A DNA stretch of 64,000 bases from Roseovarius marisflavi (GCF_900142625.1 NZ_FRBN01000002.1:236671-300670), one strand, 5' to 3'. Positions 48,363 through 58,265 are shown, numbered from the stretch's first letter. Program-made: numbers and translations. Notes: generated by a model not told the origin, from the sequence alone.

Positions 48363-49244
48363 TCACGCCTCTTGCAGCAACGTCAGAACCTGCGCAAGGT
48401 GATCCGCCGCCCCCTCAAAGCCCGCCCGATCAAGCACCAGAGCCTTGCCGGTTTCGACCCTCGCGGCAAACGGCGCGACAAGATCACCACGGGCAAGCGC
48501 GGCCTCTACCAGCGATTGATGCCCCATCAGAACACCCGCGCCGTTGCGCGCCTCTTCCATGGCAATGCTATAGAGTGAAAAGCGCGGGCCCTTGTCCGGC
48601 AGGGTCTGACCGGGCAGCGCAGTCTTGCCCCAGATCGCCCAATCCTCGGGCCAGAGCGCGTCATGCAAGAGTGTCTCGTGCATAAGGTCGGCGGGGGACT
48701 TGAGCCGCGCGGCGATCAAAGGCGTGCAGACCGGAAAGATCACATCGCGGGCCACCACAGTTTCGCGCGCGCCCCCGGTGGGGCGGCGAATGAACAGGCT
48801 CAAGTCAAACAATTCGCGCGCAAGATTGGGCGGGGCCTCAACCGCCGAGACCGAAATGCTTAGCTCTGGCAGGGCAGCGCGCACCTTTGGCAGGCGCGGC
48901 GAAAGCCAAAGCTGCGCCACACTCGGCAGGGCCGCAATATGCAGCGTCTTGTGGCGCGCAGCCGCGCGCATGCCATGCACCGCCGCGCCCATTGCATCGA
49001 AGGCCTTGGCAAATCCGGGCGCAACCTCGGCACCAAAGGCACTCAGGCGCACGCCCTGCGAGCGGCGCTCGAAGAGATCGGCCCCGATCCACTCCTCAAG
49101 CGCCTTGATATGCTGCGACACCGCCCCCGGCGTCACGCAAAGCTCGTCAGCGGCATTGGCAAAGCCGCCAAGCCGTGCGGCCGCCTCAAAGGCGCGCAGG
49201 GCGTTGAGCGGCGGCCCCTTGGGGCGCGGCGGGGATACGGACAT
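48363..49244 (-). CDS. LysR-family regulator, GcvA-like
   Basis: A 293-residue LysR protein. The N-terminal HTH reads PLNALRAFEAAARLGGFANAADELCVTPGAVSQHIKALEEWIGADLFERRSQGVRLS. A substrate-binding domain of the GcvA subgroup follows (LHIAALPSVAQLWLSPRLPKVRAALPELSISV). It diverges from the SHMT-like gene with 103 bp between them, so it probably controls that gene in response to an amino acid. GcvA in E. coli governs glycine cleavage, which fits a one-carbon or hydroxyamino-acid role. Confidence 0.88.
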   Translation of the reverse strand: MSVSPPRPKGPPLNALRAFEAAARLGGFANAADELCVTPGAVSQHIKALEEWIGADLFERRSQGVRLSAFGAEVAPGFAKAFDAMGAAVHGMRAAARHKTLHIAALPSVAQLWLSPRLPKVRAALPELSISVSAVEAPPNLARELFDLSLFIRRPTGGARETVVARDVIFPVCTPLIAARLKSPADLMHETLLHDALWPEDWAIWGKTALPGQTLPDKGPRFSLYSIAMEEARNGAGVLMGHQSLVEAALARGDLVAPFAARVETGKALVLDRAGFEGAADHLAQVLTLLQEA

Positions 49245-49253
49245 TTATCTAGC

Positions 49254-49268
49254 CTTAGTTTCTCTAAG
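49254..49268. promoter_or_regulatory. LysR-type operator CTTAG-N5-CTAAG
   Basis: A perfect inverted repeat containing a T-N11-A core lies 10 bp before the LysR start, in the divergent promoter shared with the SHMT-like gene. It is AT-rich compared with the surroundings. Confidence 0.5.
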
Positions 49269-49347
49269 CTAAATTTTACATAATCTGGTTTGCACAGGCA
49301 AGCCGTCGCGCGCCAGACTGGGCAAAACCAGTCAGGGAGATTTCAAA

Positions 49348-50664
49348 ATGACACTGGCCCGCCGCGCTTGGGTACCTGCCCACTGCGAAGACCTTGTTCA
49401 AACCCTTGCCGCGCGCACGGATGCCGAGGACGGCGCCCATATCGCCGCCCGCATCGAGGCGCTTGCCGCCGACAATCGACGCATCCACGAGGCCGAGTGT
49501 TTCAACCTCAACCCCGCCACCAACGTGATGAACCCACGCGCCGAGGCGCTTTTGGCCAGCGGCATCGGCTCGCGACCCTCGCTTGGTTATCCGGGGGACA
49601 AATACGAAATGGGCCTTGAGGCGATCGAGGAAATCGAGGTGATTGCCGCCAGCCTTGCCGCCGAAGTGTTCGAGGCCAAATTTGCCGAAATCCGCGTGCC
49701 CTCGGGGGCGATTGCCAATCTTTACGGCTTTATGACCACCTGCAAACCCGGCGATACGATCATCGCGCCCCCGGCCAGCGTCGGCGGGCATGTGACCCAT
49801 CACAGTACGGGCTGTGCCGGGCTTTACGGCTTGCGGATCATCGAGGCGCCGGTCGATGCGGATGGCTATACCGTCGATCTTGTTGGGCTGGCAGACTTGG
49901 CGCGCAAGGAGCGCCCCAAACTGATCACGCTTGGCGCCAGCCTCAACCTCTTCGAGCATCCGGTGCGCGAGGTGCGCGCGATTGCCGATGAGGTCGGCGC
50001 AAAGCTGTTGTTTGACGCGGCCCATCAATGCGGGATCATCGCCGGCAAGGCCTGGCGCAACCCGCTCGCCGAGGGCGCGCATATGATGACGATGAGCACC
50101 TATAAAAGCCTTGGCGGCCCGGCGGGCGGCTTGATCGTCAGCAATGACGCCACCCTTGCCGAGCGCCTTGATGCAATTGCCTTTCCGGGGATGACGGCCA
50201 ATTTCGACGCGGCCAAATCGGCGGCTTTGGCGGTGACATTGCTCGACTGGCGCACCCATGGCGTGGCCTACGCCGCGCAAATGGTGGCCGTGGCGCAAGC
50301 GCTTGCCGCCGCTCTGGAGGCCGAGGGGCTGCCGGCGTTCAAGGGCGCGCAGGGGGCGACGAATTCGCATCAGTTCGCGATTGCTGCCGCCGGGTTTGGT
50401 GGTGGTCAGGCGGCATCGAAAACCCTGCGCAAGGCCGGGTTTCTGGCCTGTGGCATTGGCCTTCCGATTGATCCGGTGGCGGGGGATATGAACGGCTTGC
50501 GCATTGGCACGCCGGAATTGGCGCGGTGGGGAGTGACCCCGGAGCATGCCCCGCGCATGGCAGGGCTTATCGCACAGGCGCTGCGCAGCAATGACCCGAG
50601 CGCGCTTTTGCCAGAGGTTTCGGCCTGGCGGCAGGAATTCGACGCGCTGCATTACATCACCTGA
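49348..50664 (+). CDS. SHMT-like PLP-dependent enzyme (serine/2-methylserine hydroxymethyltransferase group)
   Basis: A 438-residue fold-type-I PLP protein related to GlyA: FNLNPATNVMNPRAEALLASGIGSRPSLGYPGDKYEMG near the start, KLLFDAAHQCGIIAG with the PLP aspartate, and the lysine segment MSTYKSLGGPAGGLIVS. Canonical SHMT has TTHKTLRGPRGG, so the change to STYKSLGGPAGG marks a paralogue. It may act on 2-methylserine, threonine or another beta-hydroxy amino acid. Regulation by the divergent LysR gene suggests a catabolic role rather than housekeeping. Confidence 0.72.
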   Translation: MTLARRAWVPAHCEDLVQTLAARTDAEDGAHIAARIEALAADNRRIHEAECFNLNPATNVMNPRAEALLASGIGSRPSLGYPGDKYEMGLEAIEEIEVIAASLAAEVFEAKFAEIRVPSGAIANLYGFMTTCKPGDTIIAPPASVGGHVTHHSTGCAGLYGLRIIEAPVDADGYTVDLVGLADLARKERPKLITLGASLNLFEHPVREVRAIADEVGAKLLFDAAHQCGIIAGKAWRNPLAEGAHMMTMSTYKSLGGPAGGLIVSNDATLAERLDAIAFPGMTANFDAAKSAALAVTLLDWRTHGVAYAAQMVAVAQALAAALEAEGLPAFKGAQGATNSHQFAIAAAGFGGGQAASKTLRKAGFLACGIGLPIDPVAGDMNGLRIGTPELARWGVTPEHAPRMAGLIAQALRSNDPSALLPEVSAWRQEFDALHYIT

Positions 50665-50716
50665 GCCGCTCTTCGCGCTCTTGCGTGCGCGCCTCGCGAG
50701 GCGCCGCGCGAAAGGG

Positions 50717-51055
50717 CTATGGCCTTTTGATCGGATAGCGATCCGGCTCTGAGAAGACGTCGATCACGCGCGTGCCCGCCTTGATCATCGCCCCATGCAC
50801 CACGTCGGTGGGAATGGAATAGCTGTCACCGGGGCCGTAAATCCTTGTCTCACCCCCGATGGTGAACTCTATCTCGCCTTCCACCACGGTGCCCCACTGC
50901 GCCCCGTGGCTATGGGGTGGCAACTCCATATCCTGAAGGAAGGTGAAAAAGACGCATAGGCCATCGTCGGATCGGATGGCGCGGCTTTGAACGACATCTT
51001 CGGAAAAGGGCAGGTCGAGTGATGGAAAGCCCATGATGAAATCGGGAAACGACAT
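50717..51055 (-). CDS. Cupin-domain protein
   Basis: A 112-residue single-domain cupin. Motif 1 is MELPPHSHGAQWGTVVEGEIEFTIGG (His-His...Glu, metal site). Motif 2 is YGPGDSYSIPTDVVHGAMIKAGT. It likely binds a metal and a small ligand. Start 51055 (MSFPDFIMG) has better spacing from GAGG than 51061. The function is unknown. Confidence 0.78.
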   Translation of the reverse strand: MSFPDFIMGFPSLDLPFSEDVVQSRAIRSDDGLCVFFTFLQDMELPPHSHGAQWGTVVEGEIEFTIGGETRIYGPGDSYSIPTDVVHGAMIKAGTRVIDVFSEPDRYPIKRP

Positions 51056-51114
51056 TGGCATTACCTCGCGCTTGAAAGCCCGAGCTTACATCGCCCGCCC
51101 TCAGGGGCAAATGA

Positions 51115-52395
51115 TCAATGAAGCTTTTTGCGAATACGCTGTACCATCCACCAGACAAGCGCGACCACCGGCAGGGTGACTGCGGCGGTGATCATCCCCT
51201 TGCTCAGCCCCAGCACCCCGGTCAGCGGATAAAGCAGATAACCCGCCAGCGACACCGCGTAATAGCTGATCGCGACGACCGACAGCCCCTCGACCGTTCG
51301 TTGCAGGCGCAATTGCAGATCGGCGCGCTTGTCCATGCTCTCCAGCAAAGCCTGGTTCTGCGCGCTGCGTTCCACATCCACCCGCGTGCGCAGCAATTCA
51401 CCCGCGCGCATCGCCCGGTCCGCCATGGCATCCAGCCGCTCCTTGGTGGCGCGCACCGTGCGCATCGCGGGCTCATAGCGGCGCATCATGAACTCGGCGA
51501 ATGTCTGGCGCCCCTCGAAGCGTTCCTCGCGCAACACGCTGATGCGCTGATTGACGATCTGCTCATAGGCGGCCGTCGCGCCAAACCGGAAAGAGGATTG
51601 CGCCACCAGCGATTCAAGCTCGGCCGAGACATGCAACAGGCCCTGCAGCGTTTCCTCGGCTGGCTGCGTGCCACCGGTCATATCACCGATCAGACGGCTC
51701 AGCTGGCTGTCGGTCTCGCCCATCTGGCGGCCCATTTCGCGCACCCGTGCAAAGCCGAGCATCGACATCGACTTATAGGTCTCGATCTCGCACAAACGCT
51801 GCACGATCCGCCCGATCCGGCGCGCGCCGGTGTTCGGAGCAACGCTGACCGAAAACCGCAGATGCCCCGCCGTATCAATCCGGAAATCCCCCGCCATCAC
51901 CGCCGCATCATCCAGAACCCGCGCGACCGCCACGCTTTCAGAGACAAACCACTGATCGGTCTCTTCGCGGGTCTGCTCCTTGTTCTTCCAAGGCGTCACC
52001 CGGATCAAGGCCGAGGTCACCCGCATCCCCGGCGACGCGGCAAGCCACTCGGCGGGAAAGACCTCGAAATCGGCCGGATCGAACGGGCGCGTGCTGACCC
52101 CTTCGGTAAACACCGTGTAGGTCACAAATTCGGTATGGCTTTCCCATTTCAGGACATGCCGCCCGATCTTGCCCGAATAATGCGTCGCGCCGGGCTGTGG
52201 ATGGCCCGCGCCATAGCGATCAAGCAAGGCGACAAGATGCGCGAGATCCGCCCCGCGATCCCGCTTGGCCGCATCATGCGGCTGCTTGATCGCCAGATAG
52301 GCCGCCGTACAGGGCGCGCTCAGCGATGGAAACGGACGCGCGTGCAACTCATTGGCCAGCTCATACCGCAGCGGATGGTCTTCTATCGGGGGCAT
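51115..52395 (-). CDS. DUF3422 family membrane-anchored protein
   Basis: A 426-residue protein. It opens DHPLRYELANELHARPFPSLSAPCTAAYLAI, the DUF3422 signature, and has a middle coiled-coil-like part (RTVRATKERLDAMADRAMRAGELLRTRVDVERSAQNQALLESMDKRADLQLRLQRTVEG). Two C-terminal helices (VVAISYYAVSLAGYLLYPL, MITAAVTLPVVALVWWMV) with a Lys/Arg end (RIRKKLH) follow. The family is found in proteobacteria and has no known function. Confidence 0.85.
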   Translation of the reverse strand: MPPIEDHPLRYELANELHARPFPSLSAPCTAAYLAIKQPHDAAKRDRGADLAHLVALLDRYGAGHPQPGATHYSGKIGRHVLKWESHTEFVTYTVFTEGVSTRPFDPADFEVFPAEWLAASPGMRVTSALIRVTPWKNKEQTREETDQWFVSESVAVARVLDDAAVMAGDFRIDTAGHLRFSVSVAPNTGARRIGRIVQRLCEIETYKSMSMLGFARVREMGRQMGETDSQLSRLIGDMTGGTQPAEETLQGLLHVSAELESLVAQSSFRFGATAAYEQIVNQRISVLREERFEGRQTFAEFMMRRYEPAMRTVRATKERLDAMADRAMRAGELLRTRVDVERSAQNQALLESMDKRADLQLRLQRTVEGLSVVAISYYAVSLAGYLLYPLTGVLGLSKGMITAAVTLPVVALVWWMVQRIRKKLH

Positions 52396-52509
52396 GGGCC
52401 GCTCTCCTTAACTCATCGGCTTCATAGCCGTTTCCCCGCCCCCACAAAAGCGTTTTTCCATAAATTCCAATGATTTAGCGGCACACAATCGTATACTGCA
52501 CAGGGTTAG

Positions 52510-52545
52510 GGATTCTTCTTGGCAAAAATACTCAAAATCCGCCGG
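52510..52545. repeat. Third copy of the dispersed intergenic repeat
   Basis: TTCTTCTTGGCAAAAATACT followed by CAAAATCCGCCGG matches the repeats at 27742 and 45978. It lies in the 225 bp between the divergent DUF3422 and convergent-facing pntB ends, where no gene is present. Confidence 0.5.
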
Positions 52546-52565
52546 TCACGCCATGCCTATCGCAT

Positions 52566-52597
52566 GCAAAAGGGGCGCCCGGTTAAGAGCGCCCCTT
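52566..52597 (-). terminator. Terminator after pntB
   Basis: GCGCCCCTT arms (52570-52578 with 52589-52597) form a 9-bp stem, with TTTTGC following on the minus strand. It lies 24 bp after the pntB stop. Confidence 0.75.
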
Positions 52598-52620
52598 CAA
52601 AAGGCCGTCCAATGTCGTGA

Positions 52621-54054
52621 TCAGTCAATCTTGGACAACAGGCTGCTCACGCTGTCCTTGGCATCGCCATAGAACATGCGGGTGTTTTCCTTGTAGAACA
52701 GCGGGTTCTCGATACCCGAATAGCCGGTTCCCTGTCCGCGCTTGGACACGAACACCTGTTTCGCCTTCCAGCACTCCAGAACCGGCATGCCGGCGATCGG
52801 GCTGTTGGGGTCTTCCTGGGCCGCCGGGTTGACGATGTCGTTCGAGCCGATGACGATGGCCACATCGGTATCGGGGAAATCGTCGTTGATCTCGTCCATT
52901 TCCATCACGATATCATAGGGCACCCGCGCCTCGGCCAGAAGCACGTTCATATGCCCCGGCAGACGCCCCGCCACCGGATGGATGGCAAAGCGCACGTTCT
53001 TGCCCTTGGCGCGCAGCTTGCTGGTCAGCTCGCTCACCGCCTGTTGGGCCTGCGCCACGGCCATGCCATAGCCGGGGATGATGATGATGCTGTCGGCCTC
53101 ATTCAGAGCCGCGGCAACACCATCGGCATCAATCGCGATCTGTTCGCCTTCGACCGCCATCTGCTCGCCTGCGGGGCCACCAAAGCCGCCGAGGATCACC
53201 GAGATGAATGAACGGTTCATCGCCTTGCACATGATGTACGACAGGATCGCACCGGACGAGCCAACAAGCGCGCCGACCACGATCAAGAGGTCATTGCCAA
53301 GGCTGAAACCGATCGCCGCCGCCGCCCAGCCGGAATAGCTGTTGAGCATCGACACAACCACCGGCATGTCGGCGCCGCCGATGCCCATGATCAGGTGGTA
53401 GCCGATGAACAGCGCCGCCAGCGTCATCAGGGCCAGCGGCAAAAAGCCACCGGTGTTGAAATACCAGATCAGGCAGGCGACCGAAATCGCCGCCGCACTG
53501 GCGTTGAGCATGTGACCACCCGGCAGCTTTTTCGCCGCCGTGTCGACCTTGCCCGCAAGCTTGCCATAAGCGATGATCGAGCCGGTAAATGTCACGGCAC
53601 CGATGAAGATGCCAAGAAACACTTCGACCCGCAGGATCGACTGCTCGACCGGGGATTTATGGGCCAGGAGCGCGGCGAACCCTTCCAGGCCCTCGCGCGC
53701 GTCATGGCTCATGGCCAGAACGTTGTTAAGCTCGATATGCGCGTTGAAGCCCACGAAGACGGCGGCAAGGCCGACAAGGCTGTGCATTGCCGCCACAAGC
53801 TGTGGCATCTCGGTCATCTGCACGCGTTGCGCCACGAAATACCCGATGGTCCCGCCCGCCGCGATCAGCACCGCAGACAAGACCCAAAGACCCGAGCCGG
53901 GGCCAACAAGCGTTGCCGCCACGGCCAGAGCCATGCCTGCAATGCCATACCAGACCGCGCGTTTTGCGCTTTCCTGACCCGACAGACCGCCAAGGCTCAG
54001 GATGAAAAGGATAGCCGCGACCACATATGCGGCCGTTGTAAAACCGTAATCCAT
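52621..54054 (-). CDS. pntB: Proton-translocating NAD(P)+ transhydrogenase subunit beta
   Basis: A 477-residue PntB. About eight or nine helices (1-270) include [33 protein letters not shown]. The NADP(H)-binding domain III ends with [44 protein letters not shown] and [10 protein letters not shown], then [24 protein letters not shown]. With PntA it drives NADPH formation using the proton gradient. The start at 54054 sits behind AGGGGGC; the pntA stop is 13 bp upstream. Confidence 0.95.
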   Translation of the reverse strand: MDYGFTTAAYVVAAILFILSLGGLSGQESAKRAVWYGIAGMALAVAATLVGPGSGLWVLSAVLIAAGGTIGYFVAQRVQMTEMPQLVAAMHSLVGLAAVFVGFNAHIELNNVLAMSHDAREGLEGFAALLAHKSPVEQSILRVEVFLGIFIGAVTFTGSIIAYGKLAGKVDTAAKKLPGGHMLNASAAAISVACLIWYFNTGGFLPLALMTLAALFIGYHLIMGIGGADMPVVVSMLNSYSGWAAAAIGFSLGNDLLIVVGALVGSSGAILSYIMCKAMNRSFISVILGGFGGPAGEQMAVEGEQIAIDADGVAAALNEADSIIIIPGYGMAVAQAQQAVSELTSKLRAKGKNVRFAIHPVAGRLPGHMNVLLAEARVPYDIVMEMDEINDDFPDTDVAIVIGSNDIVNPAAQEDPNSPIAGMPVLECWKAKQVFVSKRGQGTGYSGIENPLFYKENTRMFYGDAKDSVSSLLSKID

Positions 54055-54067
54055 TAGACCTGCCCCC

Positions 54068-55642
54068 TTACGATTTCTGGAACATGGCGAGCATGCGCCG
54101 TGTGACCATGAAACCGCCGAATATGTTGATACCGGCCATGAAGACCGAGAGCGCGGCAAGCAAAATCACGAGAAAAGACCCCGATCCGATCTGCATCAGC
54201 GCGCCAAGAATGATGATCGACGAAATCGCATTGGTGACCGCCATCAGCGGCGTATGCAGCGAATGCGACACGTTCCAGATCACCTGGAAGCCAACAAAAA
54301 CCGCCAGCACGAAGACGATGAAGTGCTGCATGAAGCTGGCCGGGGCGACAAGCCCCACACTCAAAAGCAGGACAGCACCGACGACGAGCAAGGTAACCTG
54401 GTTCTTGGTCTGCGCCTTGAAGGCGGCCATTTCCTTGGCGCGCTTTTCCTCGGGTGTCAGCGCCTTTGGCGTTTCCTTCTTGGGCTGCGCGGCAATCGCG
54501 GCCACCTTGGGCGGTGGCGGCGGGAAGGTGACGGCGTGGTCATGGGTCACGGTTGCGCCCCGGATCACGTCGTCTTCCATGTTGTGATTGACCACACCGT
54601 CCTTGTCCGGCGTGAGGTCTGTCATCATGTGACGGATGTTGGTGGCATAAAGGCTGGAGGCTTGCGCCGCCATCCGGCTGGGAAAATCGGTATAGCCGAT
54701 GATCGTCACGCCATTATCGGTGACGATCTTCTCGTCCATCACGGTCAGCTTGCAGTTGCCGCCCTTTTCCGCCGCCAGATCGACAATCACCGAGCCGCGC
54801 TTCATCGAGGCGACCATGTCTTCGGTCCAAAGCTCGGGCGCTTCGCGGTTCGGAATAAGCGCCGTGGTGATCACGATATCGACCTCGGGGGCCAATTCGC
54901 GGAACTTGGCAAGCTGCGCCTCGCGGAATTCCGGCGAGGATACAGAGGCATAACCACCCGTGGCGGCGCCGTCCTTGGCCTCTTCCTCGAAATCAAGATA
55001 GACGAACTCTGCGCCCATGCTCTCGACCTGCTCGGCCACTTCGGGGCGCACGTCGAACGCATAGGTGATCGCGCCAAGCGATGTCGAGGTGCCGATCGCG
55101 GCCAGACCGGCAACGCCGGCGCCGACCACAAGAACCTTCGCCGGGGGCACCTTGCCCGCCGCCGTGATCTGGCCGGTGAAGAAGCGGCCAAAGTTGTTGC
55201 TGGCCTCGATCACGGCGCGATAGCCGGCGATATTCGCCATCGAGCTGAGCGCATCCATCTTCTGGGCGCGGCTGATGCGGGGCACCATTTCCATCGCCAC
55301 AACGGTCGCGCCCTTGTCGGCCGCCATCTTGAGCTGCTTTTCGTTGCCACCGGGATTGAAGAACGAAATCAGGGTCTGGCCTTCGCTCAGCCGCTTGACC
55401 TCGGTATCGGTGGGGACGCGCACCTTGGCGACGATATCGCTGTTTTTCCAAAGCGCCGCGGCGGTCTTGACGATTTCCACCCCCGCCTCTTGATAGGCCT
55501 CGTCCGAAAACCCGGCGCGCACGCCAGCCCCGGTCTCAATCGCGCAGCTATGGCCGAGTTTCTGCAGTTGCAGGGCCGATTCGGGCGTCATGGCCACCCG
55601 ATTTTCGCCCTCAAGCACTTCCTTTGGCGTTCCGATCTTCAA
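54068..55642 (-). CDS. pntA: NAD(P)+ transhydrogenase subunit alpha (single-chain)
   Basis: A 524-residue PntA. The NAD(H)-binding domain I has [43 protein letters not shown] and [12 protein letters not shown] Lys/Pro-rich linker ([18 protein letters not shown]) leads to four C-terminal helices. Many alphaproteobacteria split this subunit into PntAA and PntAB. Here it is one E. coli-like chain. It accepts hydride from NADH for transfer to NADP+ in PntB. Confidence 0.94.
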   Translation of the reverse strand: MKIGTPKEVLEGENRVAMTPESALQLQKLGHSCAIETGAGVRAGFSDEAYQEAGVEIVKTAAALWKNSDIVAKVRVPTDTEVKRLSEGQTLISFFNPGGNEKQLKMAADKGATVVAMEMVPRISRAQKMDALSSMANIAGYRAVIEASNNFGRFFTGQITAAGKVPPAKVLVVGAGVAGLAAIGTSTSLGAITYAFDVRPEVAEQVESMGAEFVYLDFEEEAKDGAATGGYASVSSPEFREAQLAKFRELAPEVDIVITTALIPNREAPELWTEDMVASMKRGSVIVDLAAEKGGNCKLTVMDEKIVTDNGVTIIGYTDFPSRMAAQASSLYATNIRHMMTDLTPDKDGVVNHNMEDDVIRGATVTHDHAVTFPPPPPKVAAIAAQPKKETPKALTPEEKRAKEMAAFKAQTKNQVTLLVVGAVLLLSVGLVAPASFMQHFIVFVLAVFVGFQVIWNVSHSLHTPLMAVTNAISSIIILGALMQIGSGSFLVILLAALSVFMAGINIFGGFMVTRRMLAMFQKS

Positions 55643-55769
55643 TGCTGTGTCCCCCTCTGGCAGATCACGTATCCTGTGGCACCGCGTTTTGCAGGTGCCG
55701 GTTTCCTATTCCCGAAGGTCGTTATTTCACACAAAACCGTGAGATGCGACACCAAGATTGTCGCGCCTG

Positions 55770-56222
55770 TCAGACCCAACGCCGGGTTTTGTCACAATAT
55801 TTGGCAAAATCCATCCGAAACTTTCGTCTTAGCCGGTTTTCTTCGGGGATAATGAAGCGTTTTTCAATGATCCAGACGAAGACGGGAATCAGTGGCAGCG
55901 CCAAAACCGCGTCCCATCGCAGGATAAGCCCGGTCAGGATCAGAGCATCCCCAAGGTAAATCGGATTGCGCGAGCGGGTGAAAATCCCCGACTGAATCAG
56001 CCGCTCTGCCTCTTGATGTGGCACGATGGTGGTGCGGTGGCGGCGAAACTCTGCGGCGGCCAGCACGATCAGCAACAGCCCCCCACCAACCAACAGCCCC
56101 CCGACAAGATCAGACCACGCCCCGCCGAAATCAAGCCACATTGGCAGGTAAGTGGCCTGCGCCCACGCCAGGCCCAAAAACGCCACAAGCCAGACCGGCG
56201 GCATATCAATCCATTTCAACAC
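55770..56222 (-). CDS. Isoprenylcysteine carboxyl methyltransferase-like membrane protein
   Basis: A 150-residue protein with four hydrophobic helices. The C-terminal signature FTRSRNPIYLGDALILTGLILRW and PEENRLRRKFRMDFAKYCDKTRRWV matches the ICMT/PEMT-like phospholipid methyltransferase fold. E and R residues bind S-adenosylmethionine. The bacterial members of this group have no proven substrate. Confidence 0.83.
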   Translation of the reverse strand: MLKWIDMPPVWLVAFLGLAWAQATYLPMWLDFGGAWSDLVGGLLVGGGLLLIVLAAAEFRRHRTTIVPHQEAERLIQSGIFTRSRNPIYLGDALILTGLILRWDAVLALPLIPVFVWIIEKRFIIPEENRLRRKFRMDFAKYCDKTRRWV

Positions 56223-56305
56223 GATTCTTTCCCCTGTGATCGCCGCGCGGCGGTTGCCAGTTTACGGCAGAGCGTTAGAGTAACGCCAGATATGACGGAG
56301 GCAAG

Positions 56306-57058
56306 ATGACACTAAGCGGAAAACACGCGCTGATCACCGGCGGCGGAAGCGGCATCGGCCTTGCGATTGCCCGCGCTCTGGCCGGGGCCGGCGCAGAGGT
56401 CACCATCACCGGGCGGCGCGAAAGCGTGCTGCAAAGTGTCGCCGGAAACGGGCTTTACCCGCTGGCGATGGATGTCAGCGACGAAGCGCAGGTTGTGGCA
56501 GGCGTGGCGCGGGCCGTGGCCGAACGTGGCCCGGTCCAGATTTGCATCCCCAATGCCGGCATCGCCGAGGGGCGCGCGCTGCACAAGACCGACGCGGCCT
56601 TCTGGCGTCAGGTGATGGGCACCAACCTTGACGGCGCATTCTACACGGTGCGCGAATGTCTGGGCGGCATGCGCGGCACCGATTGGGGCCGGGTGATCGC
56701 GATTTCCTCGATTGCCGGGCTCAAGGGCCTCAAGGGCGCGGCTGCCTATTCGGCCAGCAAACACGGCATGGTCGGCCTGATCCGCGCACTCAGCGAGGAT
56801 TACCTCGGCACGCCCTTCACCTTCAACGCGATCTGCCCGGGCTATGTGGATACCGACATCATTAGCCGCAACGTCAGCGCCATTTCCGAGCGCGCCGGCG
56901 TAAGCACCGACGAGGCCCGCGCCATGATGGTCAGCGCCAACCGCCACAACCGCCTGATCGCGCCTGATGAGGTCGCGCAGGCCGTGCTCTGGCTCTGTGG
57001 TCCGGGATCACAAAGCGTCAACGGCCAGGCCATCGAGATCGCGGGCGGGCAATTTTGA
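56306..57058 (+). CDS. Short-chain dehydrogenase/reductase, 3-hydroxyacyl-CoA-dehydrogenase-like
   Basis: A 250-residue classical SDR. It has ALITGGGSGIGLAIARAL (TGxxxGIG), Asp60-type DVSDEAQV, NAGIA, the catalytic IAISSIAGLKG and AYSASKHGMVGL (Y-x3-K), then CPGYVDTDII, and ends NGQAIEIAGGQF. The form resembles 3-hydroxybutyrate or 3-oxoacyl reductases. The substrate cannot be named. Upstream 24 bp carry GGAGGC. Confidence 0.85.
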   Translation: MTLSGKHALITGGGSGIGLAIARALAGAGAEVTITGRRESVLQSVAGNGLYPLAMDVSDEAQVVAGVARAVAERGPVQICIPNAGIAEGRALHKTDAAFWRQVMGTNLDGAFYTVRECLGGMRGTDWGRVIAISSIAGLKGLKGAAAYSASKHGMVGLIRALSEDYLGTPFTFNAICPGYVDTDIISRNVSAISERAGVSTDEARAMMVSANRHNRLIAPDEVAQAVLWLCGPGSQSVNGQAIEIAGGQF

Positions 57059-57482
57059 GGGGACGTAGGGCGGCAACGCACCGCTGGCCTTAACCAACTA
57101 TATCTTAAATGACCTTCCAAAGCTGGTTTTAAGCGATGAGAGAGCTTGCGACAATCAGGAGCTTTCGTGCGACGGCGACCAGGAGAACCCTATGGCGGTT
57201 TCCTTTGTCGCGCAGGCGTCCAGATCTTTCAGAGACCCGCCCAGGACTCACCCTGACTACATACTGCCCGAAGTCAGATGCACTGATCTTTGGAGCCGGT
57301 GGCTATAGTAATTGTTGCCCTCACGACGAACCGCCTGTGCCGGTTTCTATGCCATTTGTCTCTCCGGGTGGTTATTGGCCCTCAGACAACAAATATTTTT
57401 CGGAAGAAGGTGGTGCGGGTGAGAGGAAAAAACTCGAACCAAACCGGCCTCAAGTAGCCGAAGGCGGTAGGCCACTTGAAAA
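57059..57482. other. Gene-free stretch between an SDR gene and tRNA-Leu
   Basis: These 424 bp are less GC-rich than the flanks. A 38-codon reading (57192-57308, AGGAGA ahead, beginning MAVSFVAQASRSFRDPP) is possible but resembles no known protein. It may be a decayed mobile-element remnant. On the minus strand, past the tRNA-Leu gene, TCAAGT (near 57475) pairs with ACTTGA (near 57451). TTTTTT then follows near 57427-57432, a weak terminator for the tRNA. Confidence 0.35.
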
Positions 57483-57569
57483 TGGTGCGGGCGGTGGGAC
57501 TCGAACCCACACGGGCACAGGGCCCAACAGATTTTAAGTCTGGTATGTCTACCATTCCATCACGCCCGC
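57483..57569 (-). tRNA. tRNA-Leu (anticodon TAA)
   Basis: An 87-base class II cloverleaf with encoded CCA. The acceptor stem is GCGGGCG/CGCCCGC, the anticodon stem CCAGA/TCTGG-type with loop CTTAAAA (anticodon TAA), and a long variable arm follows (TTGGGCCCTGTGCCCGT). The T arm is GTGGG-TTCGAGT-CCCAC. Confidence 0.96.
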
Positions 57570-57675
57570 ATCAGGACGCGGCCGAAACATAGCCGCTTTC
57601 GCGCGGGTGTAAAGCGAATGCGCGCCCGGTCTGGCGCGGCGCGCACGCAAGAGCGCGACAAGCCGCAACCGCCGC

Positions 57676-58233
57676 CTATAATTCTTTCTCGGCCGCCTCT
57701 AGTGCGCCCAGAAGATGCCGCTCGGACAGCCACGGGTTCAGCTCAAGCGCCGCGCGCAGGATCAAGGCGGCTTCGCCCGGACGGTCCAGCGCCATAAGGG
57801 TCATCGCCTGCCCGGTCATCGCCGCGATGTGGCGCGGTGACAGCGCCACTGCGCGTTCAAGATCAGGCAGCGCCGCGCTGTAATCCTGACGGATAAAATT
57901 GACGAAGGCGCGCTGATTATAGCCCTCGGCATAGGCGGGGCAGTAGGCCACAAGCGCATCAAAGGCCGTGACCGCACCTTCGAAATCATAAGCGGCGCGC
58001 CGGGTCATGCCCTCGTCCAGAAGGCCCTGGGCATAGTCATCCGGCGCATCGGCCCAATATTGCCACATCTCATTTGAAATGATCCGCCCTGCGGTCTCAT
58101 TCGGGGCGGATTGCGCGGCGCTGATCAGCTCGTTCATTTCCGCGCGATGATCGGGGGCCTCGGGGCATGTCTCGACCGCAAGCGGTGCGCCCGCAAGCCC
58201 GATCATGCCAATTGCCAGAACCAGATGCTTCAT
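57676..58233 (-). CDS. Exported TPR-repeat protein
   Basis: A 185-residue protein with a signal peptide (HLVLAIGMIGLAGAPLAV). It has a CPEAPDHRAEMNELI region, then TPR pairs at about 75-175: YDFEGAVTAFDALVAYCPAYAEGYNQRAF, YSAALPDLERAVALSPRHIAAM and GEAALILRAALELNPWLSE. It resembles the TPR protein at 35973-36524 in layout. The partner is unknown. Confidence 0.8.
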   Translation of the reverse strand: MKHLVLAIGMIGLAGAPLAVETCPEAPDHRAEMNELISAAQSAPNETAGRIISNEMWQYWADAPDDYAQGLLDEGMTRRAAYDFEGAVTAFDALVAYCPAYAEGYNQRAFVNFIRQDYSAALPDLERAVALSPRHIAAMTGQAMTLMALDRPGEAALILRAALELNPWLSERHLLGALEAAEKEL

Positions 58234-58265
58234 GACTCATTATTATGGGGCATGCCCCGGATTGG

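Noticed and set aside
54254..55852. A 532-codon open frame opposite pntA
   Set aside because: Antisense to a complete PntA, no family features and no ribosome-binding site.
57192..57308. A 38-codon open frame with AGGAGA ahead
   Set aside because: No family resemblance and unusual base composition; kept only as a note within the gene-free stretch.
57136..57537. A 133-codon protein running into tRNA-Leu
   Set aside because: Its last codons are the antisense of the tRNA-Leu gene; tRNA overlap of this kind is a known annotation artefact.
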